Counted from the stretch's first letter, positions 25,101 to 33,241 are shown. The stretch: DNA of 34,095 nt from Bacteroidales bacterium (GCA_017552475.1 JAFZPY010000092.1:1-34095); one strand, 5' to 3'. The notes: generated from the sequence alone by a model not told the origin. Numbers and translations are program-made.

Positions 25101-25515
25101 GGGACGTGCCTTTGAGGAAAACTCCCGCGCCGGGGACAGGCTGGCCTGTCACGTCAACGATGCGGCCGGAGACCTGACGGGAAGTGGCTTCGGGTTTTTT
25201 GAGTGAAAGGATGATTTTGGTGCCGGAGATAGTCCAGGCCACGTCTGTGCCCATGACCATCTGGTCCAAAGCGGTCTTGAGAGGAGCGTTTGTCACCTTG
25301 ACGGTCACAAGTTGCTCCAGATTCACCTTTTCATCATTGGTGAAAAGGTAGCTGGTGTGCTGTTCGATAGCGTCCATGACGGATCCCATCCTCACGCTCT
25401 GCATATCCAGGGTGACGGTGGCGTTCTGAGCCGACGCGCCACTTGTATGCAGCAAGAAGGAAAGGATGACCGCCACAGATGTCGATAGCACCTGTCGGAG
25501 AATCGTGTTCTTCAT
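22174..25515 (-). CDS. SusC-type TonB-dependent transporter with N-terminal STN domain
   Basis: Outer-membrane transporter of 1113 residues. In order: signal peptide ending near SGASAQ; STN domain at about 34-110 (MGSVMDAIEQHTSYLF; LKTALDQMV); carboxypeptidase-regulatory-like domain at about 116-195 (GRIVDVTGQPVPGAGVFLKG); plug with VIDGVPMTS and DIESVSVLTGAAAAALYGS; and a 22-strand barrel ending in FNVRLNF. The STN domain marks a transporter that signals through a FecR anti-sigma, encoded 26 bases upstream, to the divergent ECF sigma factor. It should import the oligosaccharide released by the locus. Length and motif set are complete. Confidence 0.96.
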   Translation of the reverse strand: MKNTILRQVLSTSVAVILSFLLHTSGASAQNATVTLDMQSVRMGSVMDAIEQHTSYLFTNDEKVNLEQLVTVKVTNAPLKTALDQMVMGTDVAWTISGTKIILSLKKPEATSRQVSGRIVDVTGQPVPGAGVFLKGTSLGTTTDVDGRFELDIPSDRADGTLEISSLGYTPQSMTIGSRRFFDIILSEDSTELEGTVITALGIRREEKALSYNVQEVKAEDLLTSKDANFVNMLGGKVAGLVLNSSSSGVGGATRAVMRGSKSISQSNNAIYVIDGVPMTSTVQDASTEFGSTGQTDPVADLNPEDIESVSVLTGAAAAALYGSSAANGAIVVTTRKGSAEKTSVTFSSNTELARVATLPEFQNRYGTGDLSSTEGSLVRSYGLPLASTNNYGYNPRSDYFHTGVTATETFTLSTGNNKNQAYLSASAVNSTSIIPNSAYNRYNVKFRNTTKFLADKMTLDASVEYIIQDHRNMRNQGLYNNPIVGAYLFPRGGEWADIKMYERWDNTRKLYTQYWPAGDAGMTMQNPYWINYRNLATQKRNRFILAGTLNYDITTWLKAAARIRLDNSRIMDESKNFASTNTQLTGGSLNGSYSEGQANDRQTYADALISADKRFDDWSVNANLGTSISDQYYYGSSLGGPISADQLANKFNVFMLDKALMTPGQTQSRRQIQSIYGQAEIGWKSQYYLTLTGRNDWDSALFGPLSTKHSFFYPSAGLSWVVSQTLTLPEQIEFLKFRGSFAQVGTAFERLIANPVHSYDSSTGSYGTNADYPLDLKPEMTTSWETGLQSRFLDGFKLDLTWYYTQTRNQTFEIPLSSGSGYHSAYIQTGNILNTGIELSLGYSHTWGNFTWDSDYTFSTNRNKVLSLAKNAKNPVTGEDISFDNLAKGGLANARFFLTEGGTLGDLYSRSDLVRDSNGDIYVDASGNIATRTLTNFEDMVKLGSVLPKANMAWRNDFKLGRFNLGTLITARIGGIVYSNTQAKLDWYGVSATSADARDAGGVTVNDGDIIDACKWYSTIAGSDTVPQYYTYSATNVRLQEISFGYKIPRKALGGICDATVQIVGRNLLMIYCRAPFDPETVASTTNNFYQGLDYFMTPTTRNFGFNVRLNF

Positions 25516-25541
25516 TTCCGGTTGAGTGTAAAAGTGTTGTT

Positions 25542-26507
25542 TTAGTGGATAATATAGGTATCTGAGATACTGTCGTATGTGTATTCGAAGTCAGCACCGC
25601 CTTGCAGGAGGTCAAGTGCATCCTGGACGCCATCGGAGACCCTGATTTTGCTTCGGGAGTAGTGTATGACAGGGAGGTCGTCCCTTTCGACAATGATCCT
25701 GACGCCAAAGGCCCGCTCGAAGGTGCGCATCAGTTTGTCGAATGGTTGTCCGCCGATGGAGAGGATCCCTTCGGTCCAGAGGGTGTGGTCTTTGACCGCT
25801 TCTCCAGTCATGACCTGGAGTTTTCCGCCGGCAGTGTTGGAAACTACCTGATCCGGGACCATGTGGATGCTCTCGCCGGTCTCGGTGTCCGTGACGTAGA
25901 CGGAGCCCTCTAGGAGGGCGGTCGAGAAGACGGCTTCTTTCGAGTCGGCATGGGCGTCGAAGCGGGTACCTGTCACGGTGATATCATAGCGGTATGTGCT
26001 GACGATAAAAGGGTGCCTGATGTCTTTGGCAACCTCGAACATGGCTTCGCCTTCGAGTTCTACTTGTCTGGTCTTGCCAAAGACTGCGGGGTATTTGATA
26101 GTGGAACCACCATTGAGGCGCACTCTGGTACCATCCGAGAATGTGATGGTGCTTTGGTGACCAGGTTCGGCGGTGATTGACATCTCCTGTGCCATCTTTT
26201 CCTCAACGGGGACAACGGCGATGCGCCAGGTCACGGAGAAGGCCAGTGCCGCAGCAGCGGCGATGCCGGTGAGCCATGCGGCTACCCTTCCGCCGGTAAT
26301 CCGTCTTTTTACGGTTTCGCTATAGGAGAAAGCCTTTTCAGCAGCCAGGGTCCGGGTGAGGATGTGAAGGTCGAACGCTTTTTGGAAGCGCTCGCGGTGC
26401 TCTTCGGATTCGTCGAGCCATGCCGCAAGGGCAGCATTTTCAGCTTCGGTAACGTCGTGCGAAAAGAATCTGTCGATGAGTTCGTCTGTGATGGTTATTT
26501 TTTCCAT
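25542..26507 (-). CDS. FecR-type anti-sigma factor
   Basis: Inner-membrane regulator of 321 residues. The cytoplasmic N-terminus (about 1-74) should hold the sigma factor. One membrane helix lies at about 75-97 (AAWLTGIAAAAALAFSV). The periplasmic FecR domain at about 105-200 contains FSDGTRVRLNGGSTIKYP and EGEAMFEVAKD, and a C-terminal DUF4974-like STN-type domain at about 245-318 has DKLMRTFERAFGVRI. It receives the signal from the STN domain of the adjacent SusC. It is divergent from the sigma gene and in line with susC, whereas sigma and anti-sigma genes in Bacteroidetes usually run in the same direction. Confidence 0.95.
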   Translation of the reverse strand: MEKITITDELIDRFFSHDVTEAENAALAAWLDESEEHRERFQKAFDLHILTRTLAAEKAFSYSETVKRRITGGRVAAWLTGIAAAAALAFSVTWRIAVVPVEEKMAQEMSITAEPGHQSTITFSDGTRVRLNGGSTIKYPAVFGKTRQVELEGEAMFEVAKDIRHPFIVSTYRYDITVTGTRFDAHADSKEAVFSTALLEGSVYVTDTETGESIHMVPDQVVSNTAGGKLQVMTGEAVKDHTLWTEGILSIGGQPFDKLMRTFERAFGVRIIVERDDLPVIHYSRSKIRVSDGVQDALDLLQGGADFEYTYDSISDTYIIH

Positions 26508-26517
26508 TGTGTTTCTT

Positions 26518-26541
26518 ATGCGTGTATAGATAAAGACGCAT
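26518..26541. repeat. Small inverted repeat between fecR and the sigma gene
   Basis: ATGCGT (26518-26523) and ACGCAT (26536-26541) are separated by 12 bases, 11 bases upstream of the fecR start codon. It could be a hairpin in the fecR leader or an operator half-site pair. The 6-bp arms are short enough to occur by chance. Confidence 0.35.
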
Positions 26542-26574
26542 GAACGGGGCGGATGGAAGAGATTTTAAGGAAAT

Positions 26575-26605
26575 TTTTATGTTTGGGTTATAAATTATAT
26601 CTTTG
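26575..26605 (+). promoter_or_regulatory. Promoter of the ECF sigma gene
   Basis: A perfect -7 element TATCTTTG at 26598-26605, with TTTT (three of four matches to TTTG) 19 bases upstream at 26575-26578. The predicted transcript starts about 15 bases before the ATG at 26625. It resembles the housekeeping promoter class, so the sigma gene may be made constitutively and held by FecR. Confidence 0.6.
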
Positions 26606-26624
26606 GCAAGCATTTTAGTAACAC

Positions 26625-27200
26625 ATGGGCAAGGACTATTCATTCCATATGATAGAGCATCTGCATAAGAGCCAGACTCTTATGCTCACACAGCTCGCGT
26701 ATTCGTTTGTGCACGACTGGGATACCGCGAAGGATATTGTGGGGGATGCTTTCCTGTCTCTTATTGAGCACCGGGATGATGTTGCTCCGGAGAAATACAA
26801 CGACTATCTTTTCATCATCGTCCGCAACCGCAGCATTTCTTTCCGCCGCAGCGATACGGTCCATAAGGATATACATGACAAGATCTTAAGAGAGGAGCAG
26901 GCAATGATGGAGCACTACACCCGCGCAATCGAGAACAGCACTTTATCCGTGGTACATTCTTCCGAGATTATGGCTATCTACCGCCGGGTGCTTAACGATG
27001 CAGACCCGCTCTCCCGTACTATCTTCGAGAAAAAGCGCCGCGACGGCAGCACAAACAAAGAAATCGCACGCGAACTCGGCCTCTCCGAGAATAAAGTCAA
27101 ATACGAGGTCCAAAAGCTCCTCGCCCAGCTCCACCTGGCTCTCAGGGACTACAAGGAATATTTCGCCGCGCTGATCCTATCAGCGACGGCTCTCTTTTAG
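26625..27200 (+). CDS. ECF-type RNA polymerase sigma factor
   Basis: Sigma-70 family factor of the extracytoplasmic-function class, 191 residues. Region 2 spans about 15-80, with HDWDTAKDIVGDAFLSLIEH and DYLFIIVRNRSISFRR. Region 4 spans about 125-180, with the helix-turn-helix STNKEIARELGLSENKVKYE. It should recruit RNA polymerase to the locus promoters once released from FecR. Codons are similar to those of its neighbours. It is transcribed away from fecR across a 117-base gap and converges on the second SusCD operon, from which it is separated by a highly structured spacer. Confidence 0.95.
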   Translation: MGKDYSFHMIEHLHKSQTLMLTQLAYSFVHDWDTAKDIVGDAFLSLIEHRDDVAPEKYNDYLFIIVRNRSISFRRSDTVHKDIHDKILREEQAMMEHYTRAIENSTLSVVHSSEIMAIYRRVLNDADPLSRTIFEKKRRDGSTNKEIARELGLSENKVKYEVQKLLAQLHLALRDYKEYFAALILSATALF

Positions 27201-27215
27201 AAACAATCCTATTAC

Positions 27216-27233
27216 ATCCTATAAAGTTAGGAT
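27216..27233. repeat. Short hairpin after the sigma gene
   Basis: ATCCTA (27216-27221) and TAGGAT (27228-27233) pair around a 6-base loop. A second copy of ATCCTA lies at 27206-27211 and a second TTAGGA at about 27254-27259, so alternative pairings are possible. No T-run follows. Confidence 0.4.
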
Positions 27234-27242
27234 CAATTTATA

Positions 27243-27307
27243 AAACCCTTTTGTTAGGAGAAGTCAAGGGGGGACAGGGCAGATGCCCTGTCCCCCCTTG
27301 AGGGTTT
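27243..27307. terminator. Long GC-rich perfect hairpin between convergent operons, probable bidirectional terminator
   Basis: A perfect inverted repeat: arms of 18 bases at 27264-27281 and 27284-27301 with only two bases between them (effective loop of four). Its core is GGGGGGACAGGGCA facing its complement. An outer pair AAACCCT (27243-27249) and AGGGTTT (27301-27307) encloses it and competes for one base. It lies between the sigma gene and the convergent lipoprotein gene, which is a place for a shared terminator, but neither side has a strong U-tract. Confidence 0.6.
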
Positions 27308-27331
27308 ATTTAGAGTACGGAACTCCAGGTA

Positions 27332-28162
27332 TTAGGAGTTGTTCGAGAACTGGGCGTATGAGGGCTTAATTGTAGCGTGACCTAAAATGCCATGTATGAC
27401 ATGTGTGTACGCACGTCCTATGTAGGATGTCCAGTAGTCTCCTGTAGTCGCTATGAAATTGCCATCTTCATCAACGCAGCGGAAGCGCAGCGTCTGATAG
27501 CCGGCATTGTTGTAAATAACTTTATGGACAATTGCCGGGCAGCGTTTTGTGGCTTCGCCAAATCCGACGGGCTCGCCCAGATTATGCCATGTACCGTTGG
27601 TATAGTTTGTAGCGTCGTTGCTGTACTGATACTGGAGTTTTCCCGTGTAGGGAGCTCCATCCTTGTAGAGGAAATTGATGAACCTGTAGGTTGCCAGTGA
27701 ATCTGTGTCATAATTGGCAGCGGTCTGGTTGCCGGAAGATGTTGTGAATTCCCCTTCGTGCGGAAGAACGACAGGATCCTCGGAGAGAGAGTAGACATAG
27801 ATTTCGTATTCATCATCGGTCTTGATGTTTACGGTCTTGTCATACACGATATTTCCACCACGGTAAAGCTGGAAAGATACGTCTCCGGCAGGAGCGGTAT
27901 AGAAAGTGTTGCCATAAGGGGCGACACCCTTGACGGCGAGCTGTCCATAACCTCCTACACCGGCTACGAATTTGCCGTTAATATAGATGGAGTCCATGGC
28001 GTTGCTGACGTTGGTCGCAACCGGCTCGAAATAGTATATCTGGAACTGAGCATTATCCCCTACAAAATCGTGGTCGATATAGTAGACGATCTCGTGCTTC
28101 TGGCATGAGGCAGCTGCGGCAGCGATGCCGAGAGCGCAAAGGATATGTTTGATAGATTTCAT
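27332..28162 (-). CDS. Lipoprotein of the second SusCD operon, unrecognised (DUF4397-like at best)
   Basis: Lipoprotein of 276 residues, Cys20 after AAAAAS. It is last in a three-gene operon, 18 bases after susD. Residues about 40-135 look like a beta-sandwich with IYINGKFVAGVGGYG and TAPAGDVSFQLYRGGNIVYD, a pattern loosely like DUF4397. Residues about 155-265 contain aromatic-rich strands (YRFINFLYKDGAPYTGKLQY; DYWTSYIGRAYTHVIHG). No catalytic motif is seen. By position it is likely a surface ligand-binding protein that works with the SusCD pair. The ligand is unknown, and the family assignment is weak. Confidence 0.6.
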   Translation of the reverse strand: MKSIKHILCALGIAAAAASCQKHEIVYYIDHDFVGDNAQFQIYYFEPVATNVSNAMDSIYINGKFVAGVGGYGQLAVKGVAPYGNTFYTAPAGDVSFQLYRGGNIVYDKTVNIKTDDEYEIYVYSLSEDPVVLPHEGEFTTSSGNQTAANYDTDSLATYRFINFLYKDGAPYTGKLQYQYSNDATNYTNGTWHNLGEPVGFGEATKRCPAIVHKVIYNNAGYQTLRFRCVDEDGNFIATTGDYWTSYIGRAYTHVIHGILGHATIKPSYAQFSNNS

Positions 28163-28180
28163 GTCTCTGTCTTTTTATGA

Positions 28181-30118
28181 TTAAAGAGTTTCAGGAACCT
28201 CTCCGGGGAATGCGAACCAGGGAATTGAGCACTGGTAGTTCACAGCGAGACCGGAGATAGGCTTGAGAGCATCCAAAGAGCCCTTGTTCCACACATACTC
28301 GGAATTGTAGCGGGGACGCACGCGATAGCAGGGCGAGCCGTTGTTGTTGACATTGTAAGTACCCTTTCTGTTCTCCACCTGTGCCGGGGCGAGGTAGAAG
28401 CCCTTGTAGACCTTGGTCTCATCGGTATCCCATTTCTGGTCAACGCGGGAGAGAGTCCAGCCGTTGTTGAAGGAAGGATAGTCGCCGGTGTAGTCGATGT
28501 CATAGTGATATTTGCGGAGGTCGGTCCATGCCTCAAGAGCGCCCCACGGCCAGAGATGCACATATTTTTGCATCATGATGTGGGAGAGGGTGAATTCGTC
28601 CTCAGGAAGGCCGTTCACATAAGGACCGTCAAGATACTCATCAGCAAGTTTTTTGTAGGCCGACTTGCTGATCATGCTTCCACCGGGGAGGGAGCCTCCG
28701 GCTACATAGGTAAGATTGCCATTGCTGTCAGTCTCGCCTGTTGCCTTGGAGCTACCAGGATTAAGGTATTGACCGCAGAACTCGACATCGAGGGCTACAG
28801 CCTTTTTCCAGGTGGCGAATGCTTCGGTTTTGCGTCCGAGTTTCCAATATGCCTCGGCGAGGTTGAACTGAATCTCGGCGGCGGTCATGAGGATATAAGG
28901 AGCATCGTCACGGAAAAGCCATCTTCCCTTGCCTTCAGCAGAAACCTTGGATACTTCCTTTCTGTAACCGTACAGGTTAGGAACCGTGAAACCGCTGGGG
29001 CTGGTCGAAGCCGTGAAGCCGGACCCAAAGAAATGATATCTCTTGATTGCCTCTATATCATCGATATCCGTGTAATATTTGCCGTCCTCTGTACTGAGCC
29101 TGGCAATGGCACGGGGATCGTAGTGACCGGCTATTTTGAGAGTATCGGTGATTATCTGCTTCTCTGCAGGTTTCCAAGGGTAATATTTGTTTACCAATTT
29201 ACCATTGGCATCCAGGTCATCGACTTTGTCTCCGGAAACCTCGTCATACTGAGGCACTGTGCCGGTAGAAATCTGTACCATATAGTCAGACTGCCAGTAT
29301 GAGTTGCTGAGATTACTTCTGTACACACCCCAGTAGTTGAGGTAAGCCTCATAATCAAGATTTTCTCCCTTCTCTGAAGAACGCTCTACGGTGAAGTTGT
29401 CACCGTTCTCTGACATAGCAGCCTGAGCGTGTTCGATGAGCTCCTCCGCGTAGGCAGTCTTGAAATCGCTTTTGTTGGTGAGAGCGGCCAGGTTGTTCAC
29501 AATGATGGAGTGAGCGAACTTGAGCCATTTGGATTTGTCTCCATGATAGGCCAGATCTCCTACTTTGAGATAGGATCCATAATTGGTCTTATCGTCCATC
29601 TCAAGATACTTGATAGCCTCTTCTGCCCATTCGCGCACCTGAGGCATGATCTCCTTCTGATAGTCGTAGTCATGAGAGAGGCGTCCGGGCTCGAATGCCT
29701 GTTTCATGGGGAGATCAGCATGATATTTTGTAATGCAGTCCCAGGAGAAGGCCTTGATGGCATAACCGATACCGACGAGGGTCCATGACTCGCTCTCGAT
29801 AGACTGATTGATCATGTTTTCGAGGTTCATGCCATGGAGCCAGTATGTCATACGCCACATGTTTCCACCGGCGTCGCTGGCTACGGGATAGTAGTTTATG
29901 GCGTAAGAGTTATTCACGCCCAACATCTGGGAAAGAGGGCCAAGTGCACTGACGTCCTGGTAGTTGTTCACAAAGGCAGAGAGAATACCGGGGAGCAGCA
30001 GGCCCTCGTTTACCTTGTCCGGAGAGTCAACGTTGTTGTTGACATCCAGGTAGCTTTCGCAGCCGGTAAAAGAGAAGAGGGCTGCAGAAAGCATAATGGT
30101 TGATATGATTTTTTTCAT
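28181..30118 (-). CDS. SusD/RagB-family lipoprotein (second SusCD pair)
   Basis: Lipoprotein of 645 residues. The start at 30118 gives MKKIISTIMLSAALFSFTGC with Cys20; an upstream TTG start would add four residues and is rejected. Typical blocks are YLDVNNNVDSPDKVNEGLL after the anchor, SWTLVGIGYAIKAFSWDCIT, then KWLKFAHSIIVNNLAAL and YILMTAAEIQFNLAEAYWKLG. It is longer than the other SusD in the window, with extra loops rich in Gly and Ser at about 460-490. It should form the lid of the transporter encoded 12 bases upstream. Confidence 0.95.
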   Translation of the reverse strand: MKKIISTIMLSAALFSFTGCESYLDVNNNVDSPDKVNEGLLLPGILSAFVNNYQDVSALGPLSQMLGVNNSYAINYYPVASDAGGNMWRMTYWLHGMNLENMINQSIESESWTLVGIGYAIKAFSWDCITKYHADLPMKQAFEPGRLSHDYDYQKEIMPQVREWAEEAIKYLEMDDKTNYGSYLKVGDLAYHGDKSKWLKFAHSIIVNNLAALTNKSDFKTAYAEELIEHAQAAMSENGDNFTVERSSEKGENLDYEAYLNYWGVYRSNLSNSYWQSDYMVQISTGTVPQYDEVSGDKVDDLDANGKLVNKYYPWKPAEKQIITDTLKIAGHYDPRAIARLSTEDGKYYTDIDDIEAIKRYHFFGSGFTASTSPSGFTVPNLYGYRKEVSKVSAEGKGRWLFRDDAPYILMTAAEIQFNLAEAYWKLGRKTEAFATWKKAVALDVEFCGQYLNPGSSKATGETDSNGNLTYVAGGSLPGGSMISKSAYKKLADEYLDGPYVNGLPEDEFTLSHIMMQKYVHLWPWGALEAWTDLRKYHYDIDYTGDYPSFNNGWTLSRVDQKWDTDETKVYKGFYLAPAQVENRKGTYNVNNNGSPCYRVRPRYNSEYVWNKGSLDALKPISGLAVNYQCSIPWFAFPGEVPETL

Positions 30119-30130
30119 TATTAATGTCAA

Positions 30131-33100
30131 TTAAAAGGTGAGACTCACACCGAATGCGTATCCGCGAGGGCTGGGAATAGAGTAGTAGTCGATACCCTGA
30201 CCGCCGGTACCACCGAGCGAAGCGGAGTTGGAGTTACCCACGGGATCGATACCGGAGTAATTGGTCCAGGTGCAGAGGTCGCTGCCTTTCACCCACACGT
30301 TGGCAGAGGAGATGAAATTGCGGGTAATAGCCAGAAGTGCTCTCTGGGGCACGTTGTAGGAAAGGCGGATTTCCGAGAGGTGGATATAGTGGATATTCTT
30401 CTCAAGCCAGGGTTCTGCACCTCCGTTCCATATAGTAGAGCCATAGTTCTTCATATCCACGGCGATGGTGTTGACGGTGGGATTATCAGAGTTCTCCTTA
30501 CCATCCCTGAGGACGCCCTTGAAGATAATCTCCGGAGACTCCCTGAGGGCAACAGACTCCCATGATGTTCCCTTTGTCATCATATCATATTTGGTACCGT
30601 TAAGCACGGATGCGCCGAATTTGCCGTTAAACACGGCAGACAGGCGGAACTGCTTGTATGACATGGACGTGGTCAGACCGAATGTAAGCTTGGGCTGACG
30701 GTCGCCGATCACGCTCCAGTCATCTTCAGTAAGGGGAATACCGGTGCTGGGGCTGATAAGGATATCGCCTTTGTCATTTCTCTGATATGCAAGACCAGTG
30801 ATGGTGGTGACAGGATGTCCAAGGATAAGACCGTTTCTGGTATTGCCTACAATCCAGGTAGCTGCATCATAGTATTCGGTCATGGTCTCTGGAAGGTCGG
30901 TAACTTCAGATGTAGAGTGGTCCAAGTTGAGACCCAGGTTCCAGCGGAAGCCATTGCTCAGACGGAGAACATCGCCGTCAATGTGAGCTTCCCATCCGTT
31001 GGTGGTGAATGTACCGACGTTCATGTTGTTGAGGACGAATCCGGTAGCGTAACTGAGGCGGAAACCTTTCACATACTGATCTTCACATTTTGTCCAGAAG
31101 TAAGTGAAATCAGCGTTGACACGGTCGTTGAGGAAGCGTCCTTCAAAACCAATCTCACGAGAGGTGTTCATCTCGGGCTTGAGGTTGGGGTTGGGACCGG
31201 TATAGCCATAGCGGAAACCTCCACCGAAGTCGTTAGTCGGCTCAAGGGCAGGATAGATAGAGAGAGGGGTAGCATCGTTACCCACTTTGGTGTATGCGCC
31301 TTTAAGCTTGAGGTAAGATACATATTCGTTGTCCTTCAGGGCAGGGAGTTCCGTGGCAACGAATGATCCCTCGACTGCGGGGTAGAAGTAGTGGTTGTTG
31401 TTCTTGGGAAGGGTAGAAGACCAGTCGTTACGGGCACTCACCGTGAGATATGCCATATTATTGTAGCCAAACTCGGCACGGGCAGAAATAGCCTGAAGGC
31501 GACGGATCGAGGTTTTTGTCCTTGATGTAAATTTATCACAGTTGGCAAGGCCATAGAAAGTAAGGTCTTTAAATTTTTCTCCGTGTACCGAGAGAATGTG
31601 CTGACCGTTTTCTTTCTGGTGGTATCCGACATGTGCCGAGAATGTGAATTTGTCCCATTCGTTGTTATAACCGGCGATTACGTCAAGAGAGTTGTCTTTG
31701 TATTTAGGCTTGGCGTAATCGATAGAACCAGAACTTGAGCCATAGCTGGATGATGCACGGTTGGCATAGTAAGGATTGATATATACCTTATTCTCTCCGA
31801 TGGAGATATCGTTGCCGTAGGTACCGCGGAGGAATGTATGTTCAGTGGGAGTGATGTTTACGGAGACGCTGCTCATGAGACGGTCCACGTCGTCCCGGTA
31901 AACATTCTTGTAGATCGCATAAAGAGGGTTGAGAAGATCGGTATCGGTGTACTTCTCAGGAAGACGCATCTGGAGACCGTCGGCGTCAAGATAATTGGAC
32001 ATATCGTCCGTGAAAGGCCAGCGCATGGCGTTGTACAGGGAGCCGCCGTAACCTTTGGGAGCCTTGTTATTGGTCATGCTTACATAACCGAGCTTACCGT
32101 CTACGGAGAGCCATTTATTGACGTCTGCGTGACCGGAGAGGGTAATGTTGATACGAGTCATGTCCGTTTTCTTCACGACACCCTTGCTGTCGGTGTAAGC
32201 AGCAGAAAGGCGGATGGTCGCTTTGTCTGAACCACCTTCTACAGCCACGTTGTGCGTCTGCGAGAAACCGGTCTGGAGAAGGGTATTGACATTGTCATAG
32301 AAAGTCACGTCAGAAGGATACTCTGTACCGAAACGGCCCATGGTGTAGTAGTTGGTGGATCCGTACATACCGTTGCCGTATTTGTTCTGAACCTCAGGCC
32401 AACCATAGGCTTTGTCCCAGCGGAAAGAGTTGCTGTAGGTGACTTTGCCTTTGCCGGCCGAGCCCTTCTTGGTGGTGATGATGATGGCACCGTGAGAAGC
32501 ATCTGAACCGTAAAGTGCGGCGGCAGCGGCACCTTTGAGGACGGTCATTGATTCGATATCTTCAGGGTTGATATCATTACCACGGGAAGAGAAGTCCATG
32601 TTGCGGGATGAGACAGCGTCATCAATCGCAAAGTCGGTACCGCCGTTGACTGTCTTGTTGTTAATGGGGACGCCATCGACAACATAGAGCGGCGAGTTGT
32701 CTCCGGAAATGGATGTCACGCTTCTAAGGACAACTGTCGTCGAAGCGCCGGGAGTACCGCCGGTTGAAGAGATGGTCATACCGGCCACACGACCCTGGAG
32801 GGAATTGACGAAGCTTTCGCGGCCGGACTCGGCGATGTCGGAGGCTTTCACGTTCTGAACGGATGAGCCGACGGCGCGGGCGACACGTTTCATACCGAAC
32901 TCAGCGGTAACCGTGGCCTCGGAGAGCTTCTCGGCGTCATCCTGAAGGACGATGTTGATGACAGTGCGGCCTTTGACCTGTACTTCCTGCGCCTTGTAAC
33001 TGATGGCGGAGAATGTAAGGGTGGCCTCTGATGGAACGGTGATGCTGTAGGCACCATCAAGATCGGCCTGGACGCCGTCTTTCGTTCCTTTTACCAGGAC

Positions 33101-33241
33101 GGCGGCGCCGATGACCGGTTCGCCGTTCACATCTGTCACGGTGCCTTTCACAGTGATGTTCTGTGCAGACAAACCAAGTGACAACAGCAACATCACGAAG
33201 ACGGTTGCTGCTCTTGCTTTTGAAGATAAGTGAAGATACAT
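30131..33241 (-). CDS. SusC-type TonB-dependent transporter (second pair, no STN domain)
   Basis: Outer-membrane transporter of 1036 residues. The start at 33241 is chosen because it leads directly into a signal peptide ending LSLGLSAQ; an in-frame start 23 codons upstream would lie inside the promoter element. Then come a carboxypeptidase-regulatory-like domain (GTVTDVNGEPVIGAAVLVKG), the plug with YVVDGVPINN and DIESMTVLKGAAAAALYGS, and a barrel that ends in FGVSLTF. There is no STN domain, so it is not expected to signal to an ECF sigma factor. Substrate unknown: no CAZyme, protease or vitamin gene is linked to it here. Confidence 0.96.
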   Translation of the reverse strand: MYLHLSSKARAATVFVMLLLSLGLSAQNITVKGTVTDVNGEPVIGAAVLVKGTKDGVQADLDGAYSITVPSEATLTFSAISYKAQEVQVKGRTVINIVLQDDAEKLSEATVTAEFGMKRVARAVGSSVQNVKASDIAESGRESFVNSLQGRVAGMTISSTGGTPGASTTVVLRSVTSISGDNSPLYVVDGVPINNKTVNGGTDFAIDDAVSSRNMDFSSRGNDINPEDIESMTVLKGAAAAALYGSDASHGAIIITTKKGSAGKGKVTYSNSFRWDKAYGWPEVQNKYGNGMYGSTNYYTMGRFGTEYPSDVTFYDNVNTLLQTGFSQTHNVAVEGGSDKATIRLSAAYTDSKGVVKKTDMTRINITLSGHADVNKWLSVDGKLGYVSMTNNKAPKGYGGSLYNAMRWPFTDDMSNYLDADGLQMRLPEKYTDTDLLNPLYAIYKNVYRDDVDRLMSSVSVNITPTEHTFLRGTYGNDISIGENKVYINPYYANRASSSYGSSSGSIDYAKPKYKDNSLDVIAGYNNEWDKFTFSAHVGYHQKENGQHILSVHGEKFKDLTFYGLANCDKFTSRTKTSIRRLQAISARAEFGYNNMAYLTVSARNDWSSTLPKNNNHYFYPAVEGSFVATELPALKDNEYVSYLKLKGAYTKVGNDATPLSIYPALEPTNDFGGGFRYGYTGPNPNLKPEMNTSREIGFEGRFLNDRVNADFTYFWTKCEDQYVKGFRLSYATGFVLNNMNVGTFTTNGWEAHIDGDVLRLSNGFRWNLGLNLDHSTSEVTDLPETMTEYYDAATWIVGNTRNGLILGHPVTTITGLAYQRNDKGDILISPSTGIPLTEDDWSVIGDRQPKLTFGLTTSMSYKQFRLSAVFNGKFGASVLNGTKYDMMTKGTSWESVALRESPEIIFKGVLRDGKENSDNPTVNTIAVDMKNYGSTIWNGGAEPWLEKNIHYIHLSEIRLSYNVPQRALLAITRNFISSANVWVKGSDLCTWTNYSGIDPVGNSNSASLGGTGGQGIDYYSIPSPRGYAFGVSLTF

